This document shows, piece by piece, positions 1 through 5,982 of a stretch of 6,932 nt of DNA. Numbering within the stretch: position 1 is the stretch's first letter; each line of letters starts with the position of its first letter. Source of the DNA: Gemmatimonadota bacterium (GTDB lineage Bacteria; Latescibacterota; UBA2968; UBA8231); assembly GCA_002712305.1 (NCBI GenBank), contig PATE01000045.1, positions 81,793-88,724 on the forward strand, given 5' to 3'. The notes under the pieces are model-generated. The model searched no databases. It was not told where the DNA came from and worked only from the letters and a program-made list of their open reading frames with translations. A program made the position numbers and the translations under genes.

Positions 1-530
1 AGCACGGGTACACCGGCAACGAATCCAGCAGAGGTGGCGACGGCAATCAGCAACAGTGCTGCGGAAGCACGTCTCAATCCATACAACGGTCGAAGCAGAA
101 ACCAGACGGTGAGTCCTACGGGAAGGCGGTGAAGCACGACGGCCACAGGCAGGACGCTGGGGACGGTGCCTTCTCCCCCATGGTCAGTTCCGGTGCCGAT
201 GGCCAGACCGTCGGCAAATGCATGCAGACCGATGGCGACAAGGCCAAAAACCAGAGTGACCGTATGCACCTGATGAGCGAGTCGATGGAGTCGTTTCTCA
301 ATCAGGGACGGCAGCCAGATGCCCGCCGCGGTTCCAAGGACCGCGACCCATCCCGCCAACTCCACACTCTCTGGGAGAATATGTAGAAAGACCAACCCGC
401 CGATGGCGACGAAGATGAAACCATCTAGGGCCGACATGACCGGTCCGGCCAGGCGTGCCATCTGATAGGCCGCCGGCCCGAGCACGAGAGCGACAAGGCT
501 CAATACGAGGAAGATTGTCTGGGAGTCCAT
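1..530 (-). CDS. ZIP-family-like membrane transporter, N-terminal part (cut by left edge)
   Basis: The reading frame runs from an ATG at 530 to the left edge without a stop: 176 residues, C-terminus missing. It is very hydrophobic, with likely membrane segments near residues 5-22, 35-52, 56-75, 91-110, 124-148 and 156-175. Three features match the ZIP (SLC39-like) metal transporter superfamily: FLHILPES (His50) in the second segment, HAFADG (His103, Asp107) in the fourth, and VLHRLPVGL (His134, Pro137) in the fifth. ZIP proteins move divalent metals such as zinc or iron across the inner membrane. The fifth-segment motif is unusual: family members typically carry H-E-x-P-H-E, whereas here the two Glu and the second His are replaced by Arg135, Gly139 and Val138. 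Substrate and even metal transport are therefore uncertain. An AGGGG sequence lies 9 bases upstream of the ATG and supports this start. The gene is divergent from the dprE1-like gene. Family call fairly sure, function unsure. Confidence 0.75.
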   Translation of the reverse strand, partial: MDSQTIFLVLSLVALVLGPAAYQMARLAGPVMSALDGFIFVAIGGLVFLHILPESVELAGWVAVLGTAAGIWLPSLIEKRLHRLAHQVHTVTLVFGLVAIGLHAFADGLAIGTGTDHGGEGTVPSVLPVAVVLHRLPVGLTVWFLLRPLYGLRRASAALLLIAVATSAGFVAGVPV

Positions 531-702
531 CAAGAAGCGCCCCTGGGGCGGCGAAGACAAATCTATGGGTGCCGCCCGAATCGGTCCACGGCCCCCGGCA
601 CAATGACTCTGGCCCAGTGAGCCTCGTTGACCTGCATGCCCCGGGGACTGAACCTATAGGTGTCGACCCCATACAACCTCGAGCGCCGATGATCTCAAAC
701 CC
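531..702. other. Divergent intergenic region between the transporter and dprE1-like genes
   Basis: These 172 bases separate two divergent genes and must hold promoters for both. A candidate promoter for the minus-strand gene is listed separately. For the plus strand, a TTGACC (627-632) and a CTATAG (654-659) are visible, but they are 21 bases apart, too far for a normal sigma-70 promoter. No clear Shine-Dalgarno sequence precedes the ATG at 703. A perfect 8-base palindrome, CCCCGGGG, lies at 639-646, adjoining a GCATGC palindrome at 634-639. I cannot assign a function to either. Confidence 0.5.
560..588 (-). promoter_or_regulatory. Candidate sigma-70-type promoter of the ZIP-like gene
   Basis: Read on the minus strand, TGGACC (588 to 583) and TAGATT (565 to 560) are spaced 17 bases apart. 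Each matches 4 of 6 bases of the consensus -35 and -10 boxes, with ideal spacing. Transcription would start near 553, giving a leader of about 23 bases before the ATG at 530. The match is moderate and could be chance. Confidence 0.3.
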
Positions 703-2013
703 ATGAATCCCCAGAAAGACGTCCTGCCTACCAGCGGTTGGGGACGCTACCCGGTGGTGGATTCGGTCGTTCATCGTGTTCGGTGGCAGTCCGACCTGAG
801 CACAAGCCAGACGCCTCCTGCCACGTTGGCCCAGGGGCGATTGCGGTCGTATGGAGATGCCGGTCTTGCATCCTCCGTTCTTTCGACCCTCGAACTGAAT
901 CGCTTCCTCGCCTTTGACGCAGAGACAGGGCTTCTGGAGACCGAGGCGGGGGTCACACTCGACGAGATCCTGCAGTTCTGCGTGCCGAAGGGGTGGTTCC
1001 TGCCCGTCACACCGGGGACCAAACACCCTTCGATCGGCGGATGTGTCGCAGCAGATGTCCACGGCAAGAATCATCACAGCGATGGATCCCTCGTCAGCCA
1101 TGTCGACTCGCTGACGATCGTGACTGCCGAAGGAGACGTGCTGCGCTGCGATCGCAGTGAACACTCCGACCTGTTCTGGGCAAGTTTCGGTGGTATGGGC
1201 CTGACCGGTTTTGTCTATGCCGTCTGTTTCCGGCTCATGCGCATCAGTGACAGTCGAATCGAGGTGGAGACACACCGCACCGCAGACCTTGCTGAAACGT
1301 GCCAACTCCTACTCTTGACGCAGACCGAATTCCGTTACTCTGTAGCCTGGCTGGACTTACTGTCGAGACGAAGACGCGGGCGGGGGCTCGTCATGCTTGG
1401 GCGGCACGCCTCCGGAGGCCCACTTGATCTCCATCCAGCCAAAGCGCGGTCCATCCCCGCACTGGGTGGCCTGCTCGTGAGCAGGCCCCTACTGCGAATG
1501 GGCAATCGTCTCTACTACCGGCGGCAGCTGCGCCGAACCCAGACAACGGTGATGCACTACGACCCGTATTTCTACCCCCTCGATGGCCTTCGCGACTGGA
1601 ATCGTGTATATGGCCGGTCTGGTTTCCTGCAGTATCAGTTTGTCGTGCCCTTCGAGGCCGGCCGGGAGTGCATGGAGGAATTCCTGGATCGGATCGACGG
1701 GGCTGCATGCAGTCTGGCCGTACTGAAAACGTTCGGCGAGTTCCCCACAGGAATGCTGGGGTTTCCACGCCCTGGCTGGACCCTTGCCCTTGATTTTCGT
1801 CGAACAACGCAGACCATCGAGATGCTTCAACACGCCACAAGTGTGATCACCGCCGCCGGCGGCCGGGTGTACTTGGCAAAGGACGCGGTGGTCACAGCGG
1901 AACACTTCATGGAAATGTATTCGCGTGTCGAGGAGTTTCTCGCCATCAAGCATCGTTATGATCCTCGCTCCCGTCTCAGGTCGGCCCTGTCTGATCGCCT
2001 GGGACTGACATGA
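703..2013 (+). CDS. dprE1: DprE1-like FAD-dependent oxidase (decaprenylphosphoryl-ribose 2'-oxidase family)
   Basis: This 436-residue FAD-linked oxidase is close to mycobacterial DprE1 (461 residues), which oxidises the 2'-hydroxyl of decaprenyl-phosphoryl-ribose to a ketone. FAD-binding motifs of the VAO/PCMH fold are clear: GRLRSYGDAG (45-54), PGTKHPSIGG (104-113), VHGKNHHSDGS (119-129; His120 aligns with M. tuberculosis His132) and GGMGLTG (163-169). In the substrate domain, FLQYQF (308-313) supplies the equivalents of active-site Gln334 and Gln336, and YLAKD (390-394) supplies Lys393, the equivalent of catalytic-site Lys418. Two inhibitor-site positions differ by my remembered alignment: Cys387 is Ala362 (PGWTLALDF) and Tyr314 is Phe290. 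There is no signal peptide. The ATG has no obvious ribosome site, but an in-frame stop at 649-651 and no nearer start codon fix it. The stop overlaps the next gene by ATGA, so the two are translationally coupled. The exact substrate here is inferred. Confidence 0.9.
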   Translation: MNPQKDVLPTSGWGRYPVVDSVVHRVRWQSDLSTSQTPPATLAQGRLRSYGDAGLASSVLSTLELNRFLAFDAETGLLETEAGVTLDEILQFCVPKGWFLPVTPGTKHPSIGGCVAADVHGKNHHSDGSLVSHVDSLTIVTAEGDVLRCDRSEHSDLFWASFGGMGLTGFVYAVCFRLMRISDSRIEVETHRTADLAETCQLLLLTQTEFRYSVAWLDLLSRRRRGRGLVMLGRHASGGPLDLHPAKARSIPALGGLLVSRPLLRMGNRLYYRRQLRRTQTTVMHYDPYFYPLDGLRDWNRVYGRSGFLQYQFVVPFEAGRECMEEFLDRIDGAACSLAVLKTFGEFPTGMLGFPRPGWTLALDFRRTTQTIEMLQHATSVITAAGGRVYLAKDAVVTAEHFMEMYSRVEEFLAIKHRYDPRSRLRSALSDRLGLT

Positions 2014-2762
2014 AACCATCGAAGACATCTCGTGCGCTGATTCTGGGTGCTCGCTCGGAGATTGCCCAGGCCCTCGCCCATCAGCTGGCCAGTGAGGGCG
2101 TTGGACTGGTGCTGGGGGCCCGTCGTTGCCAGTCTCTGCAACCCGTTGCCGACGATCTGCGCCTGCGACACCAAGTCGACGTGGATCTTCTGGAGTTCGA
2201 CGCCCTCGACCTCGATGCCCATGCCTCACTCGCCGATCGCGTCCGCGACCTGGCCGGGCCATGGGAGCTGGTGGTCTGTGTCGTAGGAACACTTCCAGAT
2301 CCGGTGCGGTCGCGTTCCAGCAGTCAGGAAGCGGCTGTGGCCCTGATGACGAATTTCACGGGCGTTTCCGTCTGCCTGGGTCAACTGGCCAATGACCTGG
2401 AGAAGCGTCAGGAGGGCGGGATCATCTGCCTGACCTCCGTCGCCGGCGATCGCGGTCGACAGTCCAACTACGTGTATGGGGCAGCCAAAGGCGGCTTGAA
2501 TGTGTTTCTGCAGGGCCTGAGAAATCGCCTGGTCAGCGCCAAAGTGCACGTCATGACGGTCAAACCAGGATTCGTCGATACACCCATGACACGGGGAATG
2601 CCCGGGTTATTCCTCGTGGCCGCGCCCGAGGCGGTGGCCAGAGACATTGTGGGTGCCTGGCACAAGGGTCGAAATGTTCTCTACACGCCGTGGTTCTGGC
2701 GATGGATCCTGTTCATCATCCGGTGGATCCCCGAGCCCATCTTCAAACGCATGTCCCTGTAG
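2010..2762 (+). CDS. dprE2: DprE2-like short-chain dehydrogenase/reductase (2'-keto reductase)
   Basis: This 250-residue SDR is similar in length and order to mycobacterial DprE2 (about 254 residues), the NADH-dependent enzyme that reduces the 2'-keto sugar made by DprE1 to the arabinose epimer. Visible are the nucleotide-binding turn LGARSEIAQ (12-20), where the last Gly of the classic motif is Ala19, as in many GATSDIA-type SDRs; FDALDLDAH (63-71), very like DprE2 FDALDTDSH; Asn115; Ser143 in LTSVAGDRG; and the catalytic Tyr156-x3-Lys160 (YGAAK). VKPGFVDTPM (184-193) is the usual post-catalytic segment. The C-terminus (228-248) is rich in Trp, Ile and Phe with basic residues and resembles the DprE2 tail, suggesting membrane association near a lipid-linked substrate. 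The start is set by the 4-base ATGA overlap with dprE1. Pairing with a DprE1 homologue is the strongest evidence for function; the lipid carrier and sugar are inferred. Confidence 0.87.
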   Translation: MKPSKTSRALILGARSEIAQALAHQLASEGVGLVLGARRCQSLQPVADDLRLRHQVDVDLLEFDALDLDAHASLADRVRDLAGPWELVVCVVGTLPDPVRSRSSSQEAAVALMTNFTGVSVCLGQLANDLEKRQEGGIICLTSVAGDRGRQSNYVYGAAKGGLNVFLQGLRNRLVSAKVHVMTVKPGFVDTPMTRGMPGLFLVAAPEAVARDIVGAWHKGRNVLYTPWFWRWILFIIRWIPEPIFKRMSL

Positions 2763-2774
2763 CGAACGCCTCTT

Positions 2775-2797
2775 CCACCAGATGTTTCATTCGGTGG
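2775..2797. terminator. Weak hairpin between convergent genes, possible bidirectional terminator
   Basis: CCACC (2775-2779) and GGTGG (2793-2797) can form a 5-base-pair stem around a 13-base loop. It lies at the junction of the convergent dprE2-like and recD2 genes, whose stops are 24 bases apart, and it covers the recD2 stop codon. A short T run (2798-2800) follows on the plus strand and AAGAGG on the other. Position favours a terminator, but the stem is short and there is no proper U tract. Confidence 0.2.
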
Positions 2798-5006
2798 TTT
2801 GAAGACGCTGCGCCAGAGCCGTGTGCCGGCGTGCCTGACGATCATTGCTCAGGGCTCGCCCCAGAGCTCGCCGACTGCCGACGATGATGAGGAGATTGCG
2901 GGCCCTGGTCACGGCTGTGTAGAGCAGGTTGCGCTGGAGCATCGGGTAATGCTGCGTCGTAAGGGGAAGCACCACGGCGGGAAACTCTGACCCCTGAGCG
3001 CGATGGATACTGATGGCATAGGCGAGGGTGAGTTCGTCGAGTTCGGCGAACTCGTAGCGCTGCAGTCCTCCCGCATCGAAGACCACCTCTGCGAAACCGT
3101 CCTCCTTTTCGAGGCGAGACAGACGACCCAGGTCGCCATTGAACACACCCTTGTCGTAGTTGTTCCTCACCTGAAGGACTCGATCACCCTCTCTCAATTC
3201 TCGATCGCCCACGGCGTGCGCCGCGCGTCCCGGTGTGAGTCGTGCCTGCAGCCGCTGGTTGAGTGAAATCGCACCCGTCTCACCCCGGTACATAGGTGTC
3301 AACACTTGAATCTGTCCCAGGTGCGGATCGAATCCCTTGCCCTCGGGCAGGCGGCGTGCCACCAGGTCTTCGACGCGCTGCGCTGCTGCCTCGGGTTCAT
3401 CCTCTTCGATGAAGAAGAAGTCATCCTCGCGGCCGTTCTCCATCTGTGGCCATTCCCCACCATTGATCCGATGCGCATTGGCGATGATGAGACTCTCACC
3501 GGCCTGGCGGTAGATCTTGGAGAGTCTGGCCACGGGCACCACGCCGGAAGCGATGATGTCGCCCATGACCGCGCCGGGACCGACGGAGGGGAGTTGGTCA
3601 ACATCGCCCACCAGGATCAGACGAGCGTCATCGGGTACGGCTCGCATCAGCGCGTGCATGAGGGACACATCGATCATCGAACTCTCATCGACAATCACCG
3701 CCTGTGCCTCGAGAGGGTTGTCTCGATCTCGCCGGAATCCCCCCTCTGCAGGTGCGAATTCCAGAAGTCGGTGAATGGTTCGTGCATCACGACCGGTTGC
3801 CTCCGCCAATCGCTTGGCTGCCCGACCCGTCGGCGAGCAGAGCAGAACGCGCAGCCCGGCGCGCTCGAGCAGATCGACGATGTGTCGGGTCACCGTCGTT
3901 TTTCCCGTGCCGGGCCCGCCGGTCAGAACCATGGCCTTGGCCTTGTACACCAGCCGTAGTGCACGGAGTTGATCCTCCCCGAGATCGGCGGCAAGACCCT
4001 TCACATCTTCATCGCCTTCCTCACCATCCATCGCTGGATCGGCCTTGCCGAGGGAGAGTCCGGGTTCCTGAAGAATGCGAAGCAGATCTGCGGCGACCCC
4101 GGTCTCGGCACGGTGGAGGTTGGTTCGAAAGTGGCGGTCCGAACTGCCAGACCCCGGCTCGATGACGATATCTCCGTCTTTGCGCAGTTGTTCGACTGCC
4201 GGCGCCAGCAGACTCTCGTCGACCTGGAGAAGGGCGGTCACCGCCGACTGCAAGTCGACAAGGCCAACGTAGACGTGTCCATCGTCAGCCGCCTCCTCCA
4301 GGATGTAGCGGATTCCTGCCCGGACTCGGCTGGGGGCATCCCTGGCGACGCCCAGATGTTCGGCGATCTGATCGGCCGTCTGAAAACCGATCCCGCGAAT
4401 GTCCCTCTCGAGAGAATACGGATCCTGACGGACCGTGTTGATCGCCTCATCTCCGTGTCGCTGATAGATGCGTACCGCGTGGGCCGTACCAACACCGTGC
4501 GACTGAAGAAAAACCATCACGTCCCGCAGTTGACGCTGCTGTTTCCAGGCCTCGGCGATCATCTTCACCCGTTTACGACCCAGGCCAGCGACCTGCAACA
4601 GCCGCCGGGGCTGCTGATCAATCACCTCGAGAGATTCGGCCCCGAAACGTTCGACGATCCGCTCTGCCATCACGGGCCCGATCCCCGGAATCAGGCCCGA
4701 ACCGAGGTAGCGCTCGATCCCCTCAACCGTGGCCGGATAGGCGGGGACGTAGCGCTCGACCTTGAATTGGCGACCGAATTTGGGGTGCTCGACCCATTCC
4801 CCCTCGGCCTCCAGGCTCTCCCCGGCACGCAGGGTCATGGAACCGACCAGCGTCACAGGCCCCTTGGCTCCTTCAGGGTGCATCTGAGCTATGGTGAAGG
4901 AATTCTCCGGATTGTGGAAGGTAATCGCCTCGATAACACCTCTCAGACGCTTCATGGCTGCGTCAGTGGCCGATCCGGTGTCCCTTGAACCGAACAGATC
5001 CGTCAT
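2787..5006 (-). CDS. recD2: RecD2 (RecD/TraA-type) 5'-3' DNA helicase
   Basis: Complete 739-residue superfamily 1B helicase, close to Deinococcus RecD2 (about 715). Domains in order: an N-terminal small-barrel region (18-90, LRGVIEAITFHNPENSFTIA), tandem helix-hairpin-helix segments (101-150, IPGIGP and VAGLGRKR; and 168-215), a linker and winged-helix-like region (225-330), then the motor. Motor motifs: Walker A GGPGTGKT (363-370), motif Ia SPTGRAAKRL (391-400), Walker B VDESSM (439-444), motif III GDVDQLPSVGPG (467-478), YRQ (499-501), motif V HRAQGSEF (668-675) and motif VI YTAVTRAR (696-703). All catalytic residues are present. RecD2 acts without RecBC, in replication-fork maintenance and DNA repair. 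I chose the ATG at 5006, not the upstream start at 5249: it overlaps the phosphatase stop by ATGA, has AGGTG about 8 bases upstream, and the 81 extra residues are low-complexity shadow of the overlapping gene. It is likely coupled to that gene. Confidence 0.95.
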   Translation of the reverse strand: MTDLFGSRDTGSATDAAMKRLRGVIEAITFHNPENSFTIAQMHPEGAKGPVTLVGSMTLRAGESLEAEGEWVEHPKFGRQFKVERYVPAYPATVEGIERYLGSGLIPGIGPVMAERIVERFGAESLEVIDQQPRRLLQVAGLGRKRVKMIAEAWKQQRQLRDVMVFLQSHGVGTAHAVRIYQRHGDEAINTVRQDPYSLERDIRGIGFQTADQIAEHLGVARDAPSRVRAGIRYILEEAADDGHVYVGLVDLQSAVTALLQVDESLLAPAVEQLRKDGDIVIEPGSGSSDRHFRTNLHRAETGVAADLLRILQEPGLSLGKADPAMDGEEGDEDVKGLAADLGEDQLRALRLVYKAKAMVLTGGPGTGKTTVTRHIVDLLERAGLRVLLCSPTGRAAKRLAEATGRDARTIHRLLEFAPAEGGFRRDRDNPLEAQAVIVDESSMIDVSLMHALMRAVPDDARLILVGDVDQLPSVGPGAVMGDIIASGVVPVARLSKIYRQAGESLIIANAHRINGGEWPQMENGREDDFFFIEEDEPEAAAQRVEDLVARRLPEGKGFDPHLGQIQVLTPMYRGETGAISLNQRLQARLTPGRAAHAVGDRELREGDRVLQVRNNYDKGVFNGDLGRLSRLEKEDGFAEVVFDAGGLQRYEFAELDELTLAYAISIHRAQGSEFPAVVLPLTTQHYPMLQRNLLYTAVTRARNLLIIVGSRRALGRALSNDRQARRHTALAQRLQTTE

Positions 5007-5611
5007 CGGGTCAACACCTGGCAGCCAAAGGCGACCAGAGCCCCCAGCAGGGCGCCGCTGACCACTTGCGCTGCGTTGTGAGCACCGCGGACCCAACGGG
5101 CCCACGCCACCGTCAATGGCAGCCCGATGGCCAGGGGCCACCCCGGTGCCCCCGAAATCATCAGCAGGCCCGCCGCCCCCCCTGCCCCCGTGGTGTGGAT
5201 ACTGATCTTCCAGAGCCGATTCACCCCCCACACGACTGTCGCAGCACACAGGAAGGTCGTTGCTGCCCAGAGGTAGGGAGCCGGCGCCTCGAGGGCCCAG
5301 AGTAGGCCTGCCGATAGGCCGTAGATCGACACACCGGCTGTGAGTAGCAATTGCCGAGCTTCTGGTGCCGGATCATAGATATCGGTGAACCGCCGCTCTG
5401 GTCCAGGGTCGGGGCCTGTGAGGCGGTGTCGGACCAGGGGAATCGCCGCCAGGGGGATTGCCACGTAGAGCCCCAGACACAGGATCAACCAGGCTACGGG
5501 GCCCGCAGCCGGATCACGGGACAACCCGCACAGAGCAATTGCGGCTGCACCCGCCGGATTCACCAGATGGGAAATAGCCTTCGCAAGGCCAGTTGTGGGA
5601 AGCCTATTCAA
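5003..5611 (-). CDS. PAP2-like integral membrane phosphatase
   Basis: About 202 residues with likely membrane segments near 17-31, 37-60, 88-106, 110-128, 141-152, 155-172 and 181-199. The C-terminal half carries a PAP2 (type 2 phosphatidic acid phosphatase) signature: KISIHTTGAGG (135-145, His139) and ARWVRGAHNAAQ (171-182). The latter fits the S-R-x5-H-x3-D motif with Arg172 and His178 kept, Ser replaced by Ala171 and Asp by Gln182, as in some actinobacterial and archaeal PAP2 relatives. Such enzymes remove phosphate from isoprenoid or lipid phosphates at the membrane. The assigned start is TTG (5611); upstream in frame a TAA at 5635-5633 is reached without another start, and a nearby ATG at 5622 is out of frame and stops after four codons. 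A GTG at residue 17 is the alternative. No good ribosome site is seen for the TTG. The stop overlaps the recD2 start (ATGA). A role as 5-phosphatase for the DprE1/E2 pathway is possible but inferred. Confidence 0.8.
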   Translation of the reverse strand: MNRLPTTGLAKAISHLVNPAGAAAIALCGLSRDPAAGPVAWLILCLGLYVAIPLAAIPLVRHRLTGPDPGPERRFTDIYDPAPEARQLLLTAGVSIYGLSAGLLWALEAPAPYLWAATTFLCAATVVWGVNRLWKISIHTTGAGGAAGLLMISGAPGWPLAIGLPLTVAWARWVRGAHNAAQVVSGALLGALVAFGCQVLTR

Positions 5612-5766
5612 AGTATTGCCATGAAATACTATTTATTATCGCTTGCTCTGCCGATACACACATCATGAGAGTGATATATCTGGGCACAGGACGCTGATTT
5701 CCAATTGATTAGATATACTCAATATGTTGTATTTGTTGATGTTTAGTCATTACACGGAAAAAAAAG

Positions 5767-5794
5767 TGAAGCTGAGCCTGCTCTTCGTCGATAG
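5767..5794 (+). promoter_or_regulatory. Candidate sigma-28 (FliA-type) promoter of flagellin
   Basis: TGAAGCTG (5767-5774) and GTCGATAG (5787-5794) are 12 bases apart. The flagellar sigma-28 consensus is TAAAGTTT-N11-GCCGATAA; the match is 5 of 8 and 6 of 8 with spacing one base too long. Transcription would start near 5801, giving a leader of about 180 bases. The location upstream of a flagellin gene adds weight, but the score is only moderate. Confidence 0.28.
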
Positions 5795-5964
5795 TAGTCG
5801 TAGAGATACCACACAGTAACGCTTGATATACACTAGCCCTATTCAGCAGTTTGGAGTGCCTGGAAAAAATGAGCGGGAAAGGATCAACTTGAAGGAGCCA
5901 CGAATACAGTCAGTAAGCTGAACAAGACACAGACGTAACTATCACGGACGACAGGCGTGTTTGA

Positions 5965-5980
5965 GATACAAGGAGGTATC
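5965..5980 (+). promoter_or_regulatory. Flagellin Shine-Dalgarno inside a CsrA-like hairpin
   Basis: AAGGAGGT (5970-5977) is a perfect Shine-Dalgarno sequence five bases before the flagellin ATG. It is embedded in a perfect inverted repeat, GATAC (5965-5969) and GTATC (5976-5980), forming a 5-base-pair stem with the six-base loop AAGGAG. The stretch 5966-5977 (ATACAAGGAGGT) matches the published CsrA/RsmA selection consensus RUACARGGAUGU at 11 of 12 positions, with GGA presented in the loop as CsrA prefers. In Bacillus subtilis CsrA represses flagellin (hag) by binding such a site over the ribosome site and is released by FliW. The match and hairpin are seen; regulation by CsrA is inferred. 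Confidence 0.55.
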
Positions 5981-5982
5981 GA

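Larger units (their letters stand above)
5612..5982. other. AT-rich intergenic region with flagellin leader
   Basis: These 371 bases between the divergent phosphatase and flagellin genes are clearly richer in A and T than the flanking genes, with an A8 run at 5758-5765 and TATACT at 5714-5719. No convincing ORF or RNA gene is seen. The part nearest 5612 should hold the phosphatase/recD2 promoter; a minus-strand GATAAT (5640 to 5635) is a possible -10 box but lacks a good -35. The rest is probably flagellin promoter and leader. The sequence has eight plus-strand GGA trinucleotides (starting at 5689, 5756, 5853, 5862, 5881, 5894, 5946 and 5972), of interest because CsrA binds GGA-containing leaders. 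Confidence 0.6.

Noticed and set aside
639-646. CCCCGGGG palindrome upstream of the dprE1-like gene as an operator.
   Set aside because: An 8-base GC palindrome is common in GC-rich DNA, and there is no second copy or longer dyad to support an operator.
298-1305. A 335-residue minus-strand open frame spanning the divergent intergenic region.
   Set aside because: It lies opposite the well-supported dprE1-like gene and overlaps the transporter gene in another frame. Its product is low-complexity, rich in Arg, Gly and His, with no recognisable motif: a GC-rich shadow.
1489-2292. A 267-residue minus-strand open frame across the dprE1/dprE2 junction.
   Set aside because: It is antisense to two conserved genes and has compositionally biased sequence without motifs.
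3969-4988. A 339-residue plus-strand open frame opposite the N-terminal half of recD2.
   Set aside because: The opposite strand encodes clear RecD2 helix-hairpin-helix and motor motifs; the plus-strand product shows no family features.
5007-5249. An 81-residue N-terminal extension of RecD2 from an upstream start at 5249.
   Set aside because: It overlaps the phosphatase gene in another frame, is low-complexity, is absent from known RecD2 proteins, and the ATG at 5006 has an ATGA overlap and a ribosome site.
5682-5695. A sigma-54-like sequence, GGGCAC followed by GCTG, in the flagellin leader.
   Set aside because: The GG and GC elements are not 10 bases apart (8 or 9 here), and sigma-54 promoters are strict on this spacing. 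A similar GG/GC pair near 5862 fails for the same reason.
5869-5892. A seven-codon open frame (ATG to TGA) in the flagellin leader, possibly a leader peptide.
   Set aside because: The nearest GGAG is 12 bases upstream, too far for good initiation, and a seven-codon frame is expected by chance.
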